From NCBI RefSeq assembly GCF_900538275.1, contig NZ_LR130778.1:2662001-2726000 (forward strand): DNA of 64,000 bases, given 5' to 3'. Both the position numbers and the translations under genes were made by a program. Below, piece by piece: positions 26,117 to 34,733 of this stretch (the stretch's first letter is position 1; the number at the start of each line of letters is the position of its first letter). Under the pieces are notes generated by a model. That model was not told the DNA's origin and did no database searches. It was given only the letters and a program-made list of their open reading frames with translations. The DNA comes from Petrocella atlantisensis. Lineage in GTDB: Bacteria > Bacillota > Clostridia > Lachnospirales > Vallitaleaceae.

Positions 26117-27742
26117 ATGTCATCCATCGGCAGTTTATCCACAGCATTGTCTGCTTTAAGGGCAAGTGAGTCAGCCCTAAATACAACCGCACATAACTTA
26201 ACCAATGTGAATACAGATGGCTATGTCAGACAACAGGTATTAATCAAAGAAAGCAACTATATTCATATTGGTAATAGCGGCACTTCAACCATGAGCGTTG
26301 GGCTTGGTACGGATATACAATCCATCCGACAGGTTAGAGATATATTTCTTGATCAATCTTATAGAGAAGAATCGGGAAGACAAGGGTTTTATGAGGCGAC
26401 AGCGACAGCCATAGACGAAATAGAAACCATACTTGGAGAAACAGAAGGTGAATCTTTTTCCAAGATTCTGGATGATTTATGGACGTCAATAAATGAGTTA
26501 TCGAAGCATCCGGATGGTTTGGAGACACGAGGGTCATTTGTTCAGAATGCTGTTATATTTGTTGAAAAAGCTAATCTGATTATGAATCAGTTAAACGACT
26601 ATCAAAGGAATGTAAATACAGAAATTACCGACCAGATTAATCGTATCAACACCATTGGAAAAGAAATAAATATGTTAAACGACACCATATCCAAAGCAGA
26701 ACTTGCCGGTGGGAATGCCAATGACTTTAGGGATCTTAGAAATAAGCTTTTAGATGAGTTGTCAACCATGGTAAGTGTAAAATATAGAGAAGATAAAGAT
26801 GGTGCACTCTTAGTCAGTGTGGAAAATGTTCCCTTCGTGATTAAAGGCGATTATGTCCCTATGGGCACCATGCAAGCTGAACCATTTAGTATGTTGATTC
26901 GTCCCAGTTGGCCTCACTTAAATGAGCCGGTGTTTAACTTTGACAACCCTATAGGGCCACAGTATGATAACGATGTGGGTAAGTTAAAAGGCTTAATATT
27001 GGCACGTGGAACCAGAAGTGCCAATTACTTAGACCTAAGCGATGTGAATGTTTACAATGAGGATATTAAAGAGTCCGCCATCATGTCTGCCCAATCCCAA
27101 TTTGATAATTTGATTCATGGCATTGTTACCATGATTAATGATACAGTTGCACCTAATCTACCAGGACCGCCACCGGAACTTGATACAGCGAATGCGCCTT
27201 ATGGTCTTAATGGTACACAAGGTGATGAGATCTTTTCGAGGAAGTTCATGCCAAGGTATGATGCTGTAACCGGTGAATACAACGAGGAAGACCAAGCCAA
27301 TGCATACTCCCTATATTCAGCCGGCAATCTGATGATTAATCCGGATATCTTAACGGATTATAACAGAATTGCTCTAAGTCAGAACCTAGGTTATGACGGT
27401 GACAGTCAAGTGGCTTCAAGTTTACTTGAAAAGTGGGATGCTAGTTTTAGTACTTTAGAGCCAGGCACAACCGGTGCTATGAGTTTTAGAGAATACTATA
27501 CAGGTTTTGTAGGAAACTTGGGCAATTTGGGCTATACCGCGAAGAATCAGACAGAAAATCAGCAATTAATGGCAACACAGATTAACAATCAAAGAAACAC
27601 CTTAACAGGTGTCTCCTCCGATGAAGAATTGGGCAATATGATGAAATATCAACATGCTTATAATGCTGCATCAAGAGTTGTGACAACTGTGGACCGAATG
27701 ATTGAGCAGGTTGTGACGTCACTGGGCATCGTCGGCAGATAA
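26117..27742 (+). CDS. flgK: Flagellar hook-associated protein FlgK (first copy)
   Basis: A 541-residue HAP1 protein. The N-terminus (STALSALRASESALNTTAHN, then LTNVNTDGYVRQ) and the C-terminal helix (EELGNMMKYQHAYNAASRVV) form the D0 coiled coil. The region around residues 95-190 has the FlgK coiled-coil domain (IDEIETILGE). The ATG at 26117 is chosen because AAGGAGGTG lies just upstream and overlaps the alternative GTG at 26108. It forms the hook-filament junction. A second FlgK-like gene follows directly. Confidence 0.9.
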   Translation: MSSIGSLSTALSALRASESALNTTAHNLTNVNTDGYVRQQVLIKESNYIHIGNSGTSTMSVGLGTDIQSIRQVRDIFLDQSYREESGRQGFYEATATAIDEIETILGETEGESFSKILDDLWTSINELSKHPDGLETRGSFVQNAVIFVEKANLIMNQLNDYQRNVNTEITDQINRINTIGKEINMLNDTISKAELAGGNANDFRDLRNKLLDELSTMVSVKYREDKDGALLVSVENVPFVIKGDYVPMGTMQAEPFSMLIRPSWPHLNEPVFNFDNPIGPQYDNDVGKLKGLILARGTRSANYLDLSDVNVYNEDIKESAIMSAQSQFDNLIHGIVTMINDTVAPNLPGPPPELDTANAPYGLNGTQGDEIFSRKFMPRYDAVTGEYNEEDQANAYSLYSAGNLMINPDILTDYNRIALSQNLGYDGDSQVASSLLEKWDASFSTLEPGTTGAMSFREYYTGFVGNLGNLGYTAKNQTENQQLMATQINNQRNTLTGVSSDEELGNMMKYQHAYNAASRVVTTVDRMIEQVVTSLGIVGR

Positions 27743-27800
27743 ACTTATAACAAATAAAATTAGTAAGTGTAAACAGAGAATCGTATAAGGAGGTATGACA

Positions 27801-29516
27801 ATGGGATCAGCATTTTTTGGTATTGGGGTTGGAACCCAAGGCCTATATACAGCAAAAACAGCACTGGATATCACCAATCATAATATTGCCAACGCTGAAA
27901 CTGTTGGCTACAGCCGTCAATATGGCTTACAGTCCGCCACCAGACCACTGCCAAATGGTATGAAAGGCATGATAGGTACTGGATCAGAGATTACCAATGT
28001 TCTTCAGCATAGAGATAGCTATCTAGATAACAAATACTGGAGCATGACCAATGAACTGGGAGAATATGAAGTCAAAGATGAAATACTTAGCCAGATGGAA
28101 ATATTGTTCAATGAGCCTTCGGAAACAGGTTATAGCACCTTTTTTAACAATATATTTGAAAGTCTTCAGACTTTATCCAAGAATCCGGGAGACACAACAG
28201 TCAGAAATGCCTTTGTAACATCATTAGAATCATTTGCAACCTATATGAATGATGTCAGTAAGCAATTAACCACCTTACAAAAAGAAACCAATTTTGGCAT
28301 TAAGACCAATGTGGATCAGATTAATTTTTTCTCTCAACAATTGGCATCCCTGAACCATCAAATCGGGAACCTGGAGTTATCCGGCAAGTCAGCCAATGAT
28401 TTAAGGGATGAAAGAAATCGTATCCTTGACGATTTGTCAAAAATTGTCAACGTGGATACAAAAGAAATAACCGATGCAAATGGTAAGAAAACCTTCCGTG
28501 TATCTATAAACGGTCAAAGTCTTGTATATGATACAACGGCCAATTATTTAGAAGTAAAACCCAGAACGTATTTAAATAACCCTGAAGATCAGGTAGATAT
28601 GTATGATATTTATTGGAAATCAGGAAAAGAACTCTATCTGAATAATGATAACCTATCAGGAGAACTAAAAGGCTACATTGATCTTAGAGACGGTAATAAT
28701 GGTGAGAATTTTAAGGGCGCTATCTTATCAGGGGAAGGTACCAATACGCTTGTCATCGATGGTCCATCTCGAACAGACATTCCTGCAGCAGGTGAGATGA
28801 ACATCGGCGGAACATTGATTACGTATAGTAGCGCAACATATGATCCGATATTGGATCAGATGACCTTTAACTTAGATGCATCTGCACCGGCAGGTGTGGA
28901 CGGTACGACTACCTTTATTGGTGACAACCAGTCTTTTAAGGGCATACCTTTTTATACTCAGGAGTTGAACCATTTTGTAAGGACCATCGCTAGAGAGTTT
29001 AATACCATCAATGAAAGCGGTAATGGTGGCACAGGTACTCAGCTCTTTACCTATAAAGGTTATACAGGCGTACCCCCACTAAATGTGAATGATCTAACCA
29101 GCTATGAGAATATGAACATATATAATTTTACAGTCAACCAAGCGGTTATAGAAGACCTGTCATTGGTAGAGACATCAGCAACATTAGACCACGGTGAAAG
29201 TGCCAACGATTTAATATTGAAACTGATTGAAAAAAGACATGACACAAAAATGTTTGAAAAAGGAAAACCGGACAACTACATGCAATCTCTTCTTGGAACC
29301 CTTGGCATCGACGCTAAGCAGGTGGTAAGTTTTAAGAAGGGCCAGGAAAACTTGATGCTCCTGGTGACCAACCAAAGATTATCAGTATCCGGCGTAGATC
29401 TAAACGAAGAAACCATGAACATGTTGAAGTTTCAACAAGCTTATAATGTATCAGCAAAGATTATCAGTGTCATGGATGAAATCTACAATGTGACCATCAA
29501 TCAGATGGGTGTCTAG
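27801..29516 (+). CDS. flgK: Flagellar hook-associated protein FlgK (second copy)
   Basis: A 571-residue FlgK-family protein. N-terminus FFGIGVGTQGLYTAKTALDI and NHNIANAETVGYSRQ; C-terminal helix NEETMNMLKFQQAYNVSAKI. It keeps the FlgK coiled coil and has an expanded middle region (about residues 280-420). It is only distantly similar to the copy just upstream outside the terminal domains. AAGGAGGT at 27787-27794 favours the ATG at 27801 over the ATG at 27795. The pair may form two junction layers or one may have taken another role. Confidence 0.88.
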   Translation: MGSAFFGIGVGTQGLYTAKTALDITNHNIANAETVGYSRQYGLQSATRPLPNGMKGMIGTGSEITNVLQHRDSYLDNKYWSMTNELGEYEVKDEILSQMEILFNEPSETGYSTFFNNIFESLQTLSKNPGDTTVRNAFVTSLESFATYMNDVSKQLTTLQKETNFGIKTNVDQINFFSQQLASLNHQIGNLELSGKSANDLRDERNRILDDLSKIVNVDTKEITDANGKKTFRVSINGQSLVYDTTANYLEVKPRTYLNNPEDQVDMYDIYWKSGKELYLNNDNLSGELKGYIDLRDGNNGENFKGAILSGEGTNTLVIDGPSRTDIPAAGEMNIGGTLITYSSATYDPILDQMTFNLDASAPAGVDGTTTFIGDNQSFKGIPFYTQELNHFVRTIAREFNTINESGNGGTGTQLFTYKGYTGVPPLNVNDLTSYENMNIYNFTVNQAVIEDLSLVETSATLDHGESANDLILKLIEKRHDTKMFEKGKPDNYMQSLLGTLGIDAKQVVSFKKGQENLMLLVTNQRLSVSGVDLNEETMNMLKFQQAYNVSAKIISVMDEIYNVTINQMGV

Positions 29517-29531
29517 ATAAGAGGTGATAAA

Positions 29532-30818
29532 ATGCGTATAACCAATTCAATGATGACCAATAATGTACTCCTTAATATTAATAGAAATAGGGAAACCTTA
29601 AGTCTATACGAAACACAGATGGCAACAGGCAAGAAGATTCAAAAACCTTCGGACAATCCGATCGTAGCCATAAGAGCCCTTAAGTTTCGTAACAATGTAA
29701 ATGAGATTAAGCAATATCAAACCAATGCAGAAGATGCCATATCTTGGGCAGGGGTTACAGAGCAATCCGTTACCAATGTGACAGAGATTCTAAAAAGAGT
29801 GCGAGACTTAAGTGTACAAGCCACTTCAGATGTGCTTAACGTAGAAAACAGGAAAAACGTGGTAACAGAGATTGAACAACTTATGGAGCAATTTGTGAAT
29901 GAAGGCAATACAACCTATGCCGGTCGTCATGTATTTTCCGGCTATAAAACCAATATGCCATTGGTATTTACAGAAACATCCGGTGACACTTATGAACTCA
30001 CACAAAGTTTTAGTGCTTCTGATGTGGAAAAGACGCAGCGTGTGGTGAACAGTGAGATTATTGACGTTAATAGAATTCGTCTTGGTTATACCGGAATATC
30101 CAATCCGGATGCGACGTCACTTATACCCCCCTTTACAGCGGTGAATACAATGAATGCAGCTGATCCCGGTGCTATGACCCCTGTTCTTGGTGAAGTTAAT
30201 TTTATACAAGATACGGGAGAGTTGATTTTTCATCCCGATGATGTGAGCAGTATTCCGGACCCTTTAGATTTTACTTATGAGAAAACAGGCTTTGAAAAAG
30301 GGGACCTTATGCCGGATCATTATTTTGATGGGCAGAATCTAACCACAGGCAGTGTCTTTACTGTCAGTAATGAGAAGATGCTTTATCAGATTAGTTACAG
30401 TCAACAGATGTCTATTAATACCATGGGCTATGATGTCATAGGCGTTGATCTGGTTCGAGATGTTGAAGAACTTATTAATGCAACAAAAAGTATCGGAGAT
30501 GATGATACCTTAACAACCGCCCTTCAAGAAGACTTATTGGGGGATGTCTTTAATAAGCTCATCGGGAAGATGGATGGCCATATTGGTAAATTGCTTAACA
30601 CCCGAGCAGAAATTGGTGGTAAGATCAACCGTTTGGAGTTAACCATCAATAGGCTTAGTGAAGACAATCTGAACTTTACGGACTTATTATCAAAAAATGA
30701 AGACGTGGATTATTCAGAAGTCATTATGAAGATGGCAGCTCAAGAGATGGTCTATAATGCAAGTCTATCTGCATCTGCTAAGATTATTCAACCGACTTTA
30801 TTGGATTTTATAAGGTAG
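29532..30818 (+). CDS. flgL: Flagellar hook-associated protein FlgL
   Basis: A 428-residue HAP3 protein. It begins with MRITNSMMTNNVLLNINRNR, and LSLYETQMATGKKIQKPSDN is the flagellin-like N-terminal signature with FlgL-specific KPSDNP. The C-terminus (RAEIGGKINRLELTINRL) mirrors flagellin. It joins FlgK to the filament and is longer than the roughly 300 residues of the Bacillus protein, with an insertion in the central domain. It follows the second flgK by 15 bp and completes the hook-junction set. Confidence 0.93.
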   Translation: MRITNSMMTNNVLLNINRNRETLSLYETQMATGKKIQKPSDNPIVAIRALKFRNNVNEIKQYQTNAEDAISWAGVTEQSVTNVTEILKRVRDLSVQATSDVLNVENRKNVVTEIEQLMEQFVNEGNTTYAGRHVFSGYKTNMPLVFTETSGDTYELTQSFSASDVEKTQRVVNSEIIDVNRIRLGYTGISNPDATSLIPPFTAVNTMNAADPGAMTPVLGEVNFIQDTGELIFHPDDVSSIPDPLDFTYEKTGFEKGDLMPDHYFDGQNLTTGSVFTVSNEKMLYQISYSQQMSINTMGYDVIGVDLVRDVEELINATKSIGDDDTLTTALQEDLLGDVFNKLIGKMDGHIGKLLNTRAEIGGKINRLELTINRLSEDNLNFTDLLSKNEDVDYSEVIMKMAAQEMVYNASLSASAKIIQPTLLDFIR

Positions 30819-30848
30819 AGAAAAACAAAGAGGCGGTTTAAGAAATAT

Positions 30849-30877
30849 TTGCTAATAAAAGTTAAAAAAGATATGAT
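30849..30877 (+). promoter_or_regulatory. Sigma-A-type promoter of fliW-csrA
   Basis: TTGCTA (30849-30854), 17 bp, TATGAT (30872-30877), just before the fliW ribosome binding site. It would allow fliW-csrA expression independent of the flgM-flgL transcript. Confidence 0.55.
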
Positions 30878-30903
30878 ATAGAAAACGTATAAAGGGAGTG
30901 TCT

Positions 30904-31362
30904 ATGATGAAGATTAATACCAAGCATTTTGGAGAAGTAGAAATCGATGAAGAAAGAATTGTAGAATTTGAACAGGGCATTTTTGGCTTTGAAGACAGTA
31001 AACGATTTGTTATGCTCTATGAAGATGAAGATTCAAAAAACGGTCTGTGTTGGATGCAATCCGTAGACGACGAGGGATTATCCTTGCCTGTGATTAACCC
31101 CATGTTTTGGTTTCCGGATTATAGCCCGGAAGTAGCAGATGAACAGATTGCTAGAATCGGTGCGTTGAAGGAAGAAGACTTGAATCTGTTTTCGGTAGTA
31201 GTAATTACAGATAACTTAGAATCCATGACCACCAATCTAAAAGCACCAATTGTTATAAATATCCTGACCAAAAAAGGCATGCAAGTCATTGTAGCCAATG
31301 AGGAATATCAGATCAAGCACAATCTCTATGAGCAAATGAAGCTTATGAAGGCTGGTGAATAA
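30904..31362 (+). CDS. fliW: Flagellar assembly factor FliW
   Basis: A 152-residue protein matching FliW: the N-terminal [18 protein letters not shown], then [19 protein letters not shown] and the late [20 protein letters not shown]. In Bacillus, FliW binds both flagellin and CsrA; when flagellin is exported, free FliW inhibits CsrA and flagellin translation resumes. The start is one of two adjacent ATG codons (30904 or 30907). It is separated from csrA by only two bases, which fits stoichiometric co-production of the two partners. Confidence 0.95.
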   Translation: MMKINTKHFGEVEIDEERIVEFEQGIFGFEDSKRFVMLYEDEDSKNGLCWMQSVDDEGLSLPVINPMFWFPDYSPEVADEQIARIGALKEEDLNLFSVVVITDNLESMTTNLKAPIVINILTKKGMQVIVANEEYQIKHNLYEQMKLMKAGE

Positions 31363-31364
31363 TC

Positions 31365-31589
31365 ATGTTGGCTTTATCAAGAAAGCTAGGAGAATCCATT
31401 ATTATTAATGATGACATTGTTATTACGGTGCTTGATATTTCAAGAGATCAGATTAAGATTGGCATCGAGGCACCCAAAAGTATTCCGATTCATAGAAAAG
31501 AAGTCTATCTACAGATTCAAGAAGAAAACAAAGCCGCAGCCGCTAACAACGACAGCGCTCTCAGCAAGCTTAAAGACTTTATGAAATAA
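31365..31589 (+). CDS. csrA: Translational regulator CsrA
   Basis: A 74-residue RNA-binding protein. [20 protein letters not shown] and the later [12 protein letters not shown] are the two parts of the RNA-binding surface; the conserved Arg of IHRKEV contacts GGA in hairpin loops. The C-terminal extension is Ala/Asn/Lys-rich. CsrA represses translation of flagellin mRNA by covering its Shine-Dalgarno site. Flagellin lies directly downstream with a long structured leader. No small RNA antagonist is known to me in Bacillus, where FliW does this job. Confidence 0.96.
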   Translation: MLALSRKLGESIIINDDIVITVLDISRDQIKIGIEAPKSIPIHRKEVYLQIQEENKAAAANNDSALSKLKDFMK

Positions 31590-31615
31590 AAATAAAACTT
31601 TTTTTAATTTACTAT

Positions 31616-31642
31616 TAAGGTCTTTGAAAAAGGGGACGATAT
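31616..31642 (+). promoter_or_regulatory. Sigma-28 promoter of flagellin
   Basis: TAAG (31616-31619), 15 bp, GACGATAT (31635-31642). It matches the flagellar consensus with one change in each half and correct spacing. The predicted leader is about 170 nt. Confidence 0.75.
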
Positions 31643-31662
31643 ATTACCTGTAACAAAGAAAA

Positions 31663-31787
31663 GAAGCTACGCTTCGTTATGAGCACAGCTCATATTTCTA
31701 GCAAAGCTCGTTGGCCAACGAGTGCCAGCATGGAAGCTGGTATATTCGACACTAACTTGGTTATTGTAAAATCTAAGTACAATAACC
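31663..31787 (+). promoter_or_regulatory. Flagellin leader: five consecutive hairpins with a CsrA-type site
   Basis: In order: GAAGC/GCTTC (31663-31675), TATGAGC/GCTCATA (31678-31694), CTCGTTGG/CCAACGAG (31707-31722), CCAGC/GCTGG with loop ATGGAA (31725-31740), and GGTTATTGTA/TACAATAACC (31759-31787). The fourth presents GGA in a hexaloop, the arrangement CsrA recognises, and the Shine-Dalgarno AAGGAGGA downstream offers a second GGA site. None of these hairpins ends in a T run, so they are not terminators. Confidence 0.7.
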
Positions 31788-31818
31788 GAAACTCATGAAA
31801 TTCAAGGAGGAATAAATT

Positions 31819-32631
31819 ATGAGAATTAATAACAATCTAATGGCAATGAACACACACAGACAAATGGGTGTAACTCAAAACTCACAAACCAAATCAATGG
31901 AAAAATTATCATCCGGTTTTAGAATCAACCGTGCCGGCGATGACGCTGCTGGTCTTGCAATTTCCGAAAAAATGAGAGGTCAGATTAAAGGTCTCAACCA
32001 AGCTTCTCGTAATGCACAAGATGGTATTTCTATGGTTCAAACAGCTGAAGGTGCTCTAAATGAATCTCAAGCAATATTACAAAGAATGAGAGAACTTGCT
32101 GTACAATCAGCCAATGATACAAATGTTACTGCTGATAGAACGGCTCTACAAGCTGAAGTTACACAATTAACTACTGAATTAAATAGAATTGCTGATAATA
32201 CTGAATTTAACACAAAAACTCTATTAAGTGGTGGTGTAACAGCGGTGAAGTTCCATATCGGCGCAAATGCGACTCAAAGTATTTCACTTTCAATCAGTAG
32301 TATGACTGCAAGTGGTCTAGGCGTTAGTGGTATTTCTATATCTGGCCAAGCAAGCGCAGATACAGCAATTACAACCATTAATACGGCAATTGCTTCAGTT
32401 TCTACTCAAAGATCAAGTCTAGGTGCTGTTCAAAACAGATTGGAACATACAATTAAAAACCTAGATACAGCAAGTGAAAACTTACAAGCATCAGAATCAC
32501 GTATCAGAGACGTTGATATGGCAAAAGAAATGATGGAATTTACTAAAAACAATATCCTTCAACAAGCAGCTCAGTCAATGTTAGCACAAGCAAATCAAGC
32601 ACCACAAGGGGTTCTACAATTACTTAGATAA
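31819..32631 (+). CDS. hag: Flagellin
   Basis: A 270-residue flagellin. N-terminal [20 protein letters not shown] with [20 protein letters not shown] and C-terminal [20 protein letters not shown] are the D0/D1 polymerisation domains. The variable central region is short (about residues 140-200) but rich in Ser and Thr, which offers acceptor sites for O-linked glycosylation. The adjacent glycosyltransferases and nonulosonic acid genes make glycosylation likely (inference). Ribosome binding site AAGGAGGAA. It is expected to be among the most abundant proteins of the cell. Confidence 0.97.
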   Translation: MRINNNLMAMNTHRQMGVTQNSQTKSMEKLSSGFRINRAGDDAAGLAISEKMRGQIKGLNQASRNAQDGISMVQTAEGALNESQAILQRMRELAVQSANDTNVTADRTALQAEVTQLTTELNRIADNTEFNTKTLLSGGVTAVKFHIGANATQSISLSISSMTASGLGVSGISISGQASADTAITTINTAIASVSTQRSSLGAVQNRLEHTIKNLDTASENLQASESRIRDVDMAKEMMEFTKNNILQQAAQSMLAQANQAPQGVLQLLR

Positions 32632-32701
32632 TTTATAATGATATCAAATTATAACAATTTGGTATGATTGCTCTAGTAAGAATCTCTCGTATATAAAAAT
32701 T

Positions 32702-32740
32702 AAAGAGAGTCAGAGCTATGTGCTCTTGACTCTCTTTTTG
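32702..32740 (+). terminator. Strong terminator of flagellin
   Basis: A 15-bp stem with a single bulge (32702-32716 with 32722-32737, loop TATGT) followed by TTTTTG. The 3' strand contains TTGACT, the -35 box of the next promoter. Confidence 0.92.
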
Positions 32741-32754
32741 TATATTTTTATAAT
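32726..32754 (+). promoter_or_regulatory. Sigma-A promoter of the glycosylation operon, nested in the flagellin terminator
   Basis: TTGACT (32726-32731), 17 bp, TATAAT (32749-32754). The -35 box lies within the terminator stem. Transcription would start near 32761, 18 bp before the first Maf gene. Confidence 0.7.
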
Positions 32755-32778
32755 ATTGGGATTAAGGGTGGTATTAAT

Positions 32779-34134
32779 ATGTATTATGATAAAAACATAA
32801 GTGTGATAAAAAATAAATATCCAAGGCTATATGAAGAACTTGAAGGTATTAAAGTAGACAAGCAATTATATGAGGTTATGAGAACAAAAACTAATGATTG
32901 GACCGTTCGAGTGAATAAAGAAGAAGGAAGAATACTCATTCATAGCTTGTATAATCCAAAGAGAGAAGCAAGAAAGATTGTAGAAGATTTATATGATTCT
33001 ACTGCTAGTAATTATGTTTTTATTGGGATGGGTTTCGGTTATCATATATTAGAATTAATGCTACTATCCCCAAATACTACAGTGTATATAGCAGAAATGA
33101 ATATGCAGTTATTGAAGTTAGCTTTGGAATATATGGATTTGGAACAGTTATTATTAAATGAGAATATTAAGTTATATCCTATAGATGATATCAAAAAATT
33201 AAGTACTCTAATTGAATCCTTTACGTTTCATGGAAATTATAAAATCGTTATTCACCCTCCATTATTAAATGCTTTGCCAGAAAAGTATTTAAGTGTTAAA
33301 TTATTATTAGAGGAATTCTCAATCAAAGTGAATTCGTCACAGTTGCACGAACGCACTATGGAGGATAATTATTACAATAATATAAGTCTTTATAACGAAA
33401 GTATTGAAGTATTATTTGGTAAAGCAAAAGATAAGCCGATATTTATTGTAGCTGCTGGACCATCACTCGATAAAAATATTACTGAATTACGAGCAATTGG
33501 TGAAAAGGGTATTATCTTGGCCGTAGGTAGAGCGGTGAAACCACTGGTAGAAGCAAAAGTTAAAATGGACTATATTATCGTAAGTGAATCTTCACCATTA
33601 TTATACGGTATGCAATTAGAAAATGTAAATGTTAATTGTCCCATAATAGCACTCTCAACAAGTGATCGAAAGGTGTTTGAATACTATAGTGGTTTCAAAT
33701 ATATAGCTTTACAGAAAGATTATGAGTTAGCAGAGAAGTTCGCAAGTACTCACGGCCTTCAATTAGTCGAAACAGGTGGATCGGTGGCAACTACAGCATT
33801 GGATGTTGCAATAAAAATGGGTTGTAATCCTATTATCTTTGTTGGTCAAGATTTGGCTTTTACGAATAATAAAACACATGCAAATCATACTAGTTCTTTG
33901 CAAATAAAAGAATCAAAAAAGCTAAGATGGGTTACAGATATTAAAGGTGAAAAGGTTCAAACTTCAATTAATCTGAATATTTACTTAAAGTGGATACAAG
34001 ATAGGATTAGAAGAGAGAAAGAGATTGTTTTTATTGATGCAACTGAAGGTGGCGCAAAGATTGAAGGAACAAAAATCATGAAGTTGAAAAACGCGATAGA
34101 GGAATACTGTTATCAAGAGAAAAAGGAGATTTAA
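32779..34134 (+). CDS. Maf-type motility-associated glycosyltransferase (DUF115 domain), first
   Basis: A 451-residue protein. The central segment PIFIVAAGPSLDKNITELRA is the signature of the Maf / MptE-like (6-hydroxymethylpterin pyrophosphokinase-like, DUF115) domain, and GCNPIIFVGQDLAFTNNKTH is the second conserved block. The N-terminal portion contains HSLYNPKREARKIVEDLY and YVFIGMGFGYHILEL, as in Maf proteins. Maf enzymes transfer nonulosonic acids such as pseudaminic or legionaminic acid onto flagellin. It is the first gene after flagellin and starts the glycosylation operon. Confidence 0.88.
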   Translation: MYYDKNISVIKNKYPRLYEELEGIKVDKQLYEVMRTKTNDWTVRVNKEEGRILIHSLYNPKREARKIVEDLYDSTASNYVFIGMGFGYHILELMLLSPNTTVYIAEMNMQLLKLALEYMDLEQLLLNENIKLYPIDDIKKLSTLIESFTFHGNYKIVIHPPLLNALPEKYLSVKLLLEEFSIKVNSSQLHERTMEDNYYNNISLYNESIEVLFGKAKDKPIFIVAAGPSLDKNITELRAIGEKGIILAVGRAVKPLVEAKVKMDYIIVSESSPLLYGMQLENVNVNCPIIALSTSDRKVFEYYSGFKYIALQKDYELAEKFASTHGLQLVETGGSVATTALDVAIKMGCNPIIFVGQDLAFTNNKTHANHTSSLQIKESKKLRWVTDIKGEKVQTSINLNIYLKWIQDRIRREKEIVFIDATEGGAKIEGTKIMKLKNAIEEYCYQEKKEI

Positions 34135-34135
34135 T

Positions 34136-34729
34136 ATGAAAATTCTATTAGAAAATCGTACAATAATCGACCAAAAGGATATGAGCATAAGTCATATATT
34201 TGAAATCATAAATAAAACTATTGCTGAGGATGATAAAATATTTAGCCATTTAGTGATTGATTCAGTTCCTATAAATGATAATTTTGAAGATTATTTTAAT
34301 GAACACTTAAATTCACTTGAATGTGTTGAAATCATTACAAAAACCTATGAAGAAAACATATGGGATATAATCGCATCGACACATGATTATTTAAATAGAG
34401 GCATTAAAGAAATGGAGCAGCTTGCTGATAATTTTTACAAAACGCCTAAGGTTCAAGACTGGAAGCAACTGGCTGATTTGTTTGAAGGAATGGGTTGGAT
34501 CTTAGAAAGTACAGAATTAGTCAATGCATATGAGCAAGTTGCTCTACCTGAAAAACTATGGCAAGATTATAATGAAAACGTAGATACGCTAAAGGAACAA
34601 GTCGCTATCCTATCAGTTGCAATGGAGCATGATGACAGAGTAACAATAGCTGATGTAGTCTCTTATGAGATAGTACCTATATTTAATGCGCTATTGAAAG
34701 TATGTAAAGAATTAATGAATCAGAGGTGA
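34136..34729 (+). CDS. Uncharacterised protein between two Maf genes
   Basis: A 197-residue soluble protein that I do not recognise. It starts with MKILLENRTIIDQKDMSISH, then has predicted helices up to the end (DYLNRGIKEMEQLADNF, LKEQVAILSVAMEHDD). Charge is strongly acidic. No signal peptide, membrane helix or catalytic motif is seen. It starts one base after the stop of the first Maf gene and ends 4 bp before the second, so it is probably co-translated and works with them, perhaps as a chaperone or adaptor that presents flagellin. This is inference from position. Confidence 0.75.
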   Translation: MKILLENRTIIDQKDMSISHIFEIINKTIAEDDKIFSHLVIDSVPINDNFEDYFNEHLNSLECVEIITKTYEENIWDIIASTHDYLNRGIKEMEQLADNFYKTPKVQDWKQLADLFEGMGWILESTELVNAYEQVALPEKLWQDYNENVDTLKEQVAILSVAMEHDDRVTIADVVSYEIVPIFNALLKVCKELMNQR

Positions 34730-34733
34730 AACT

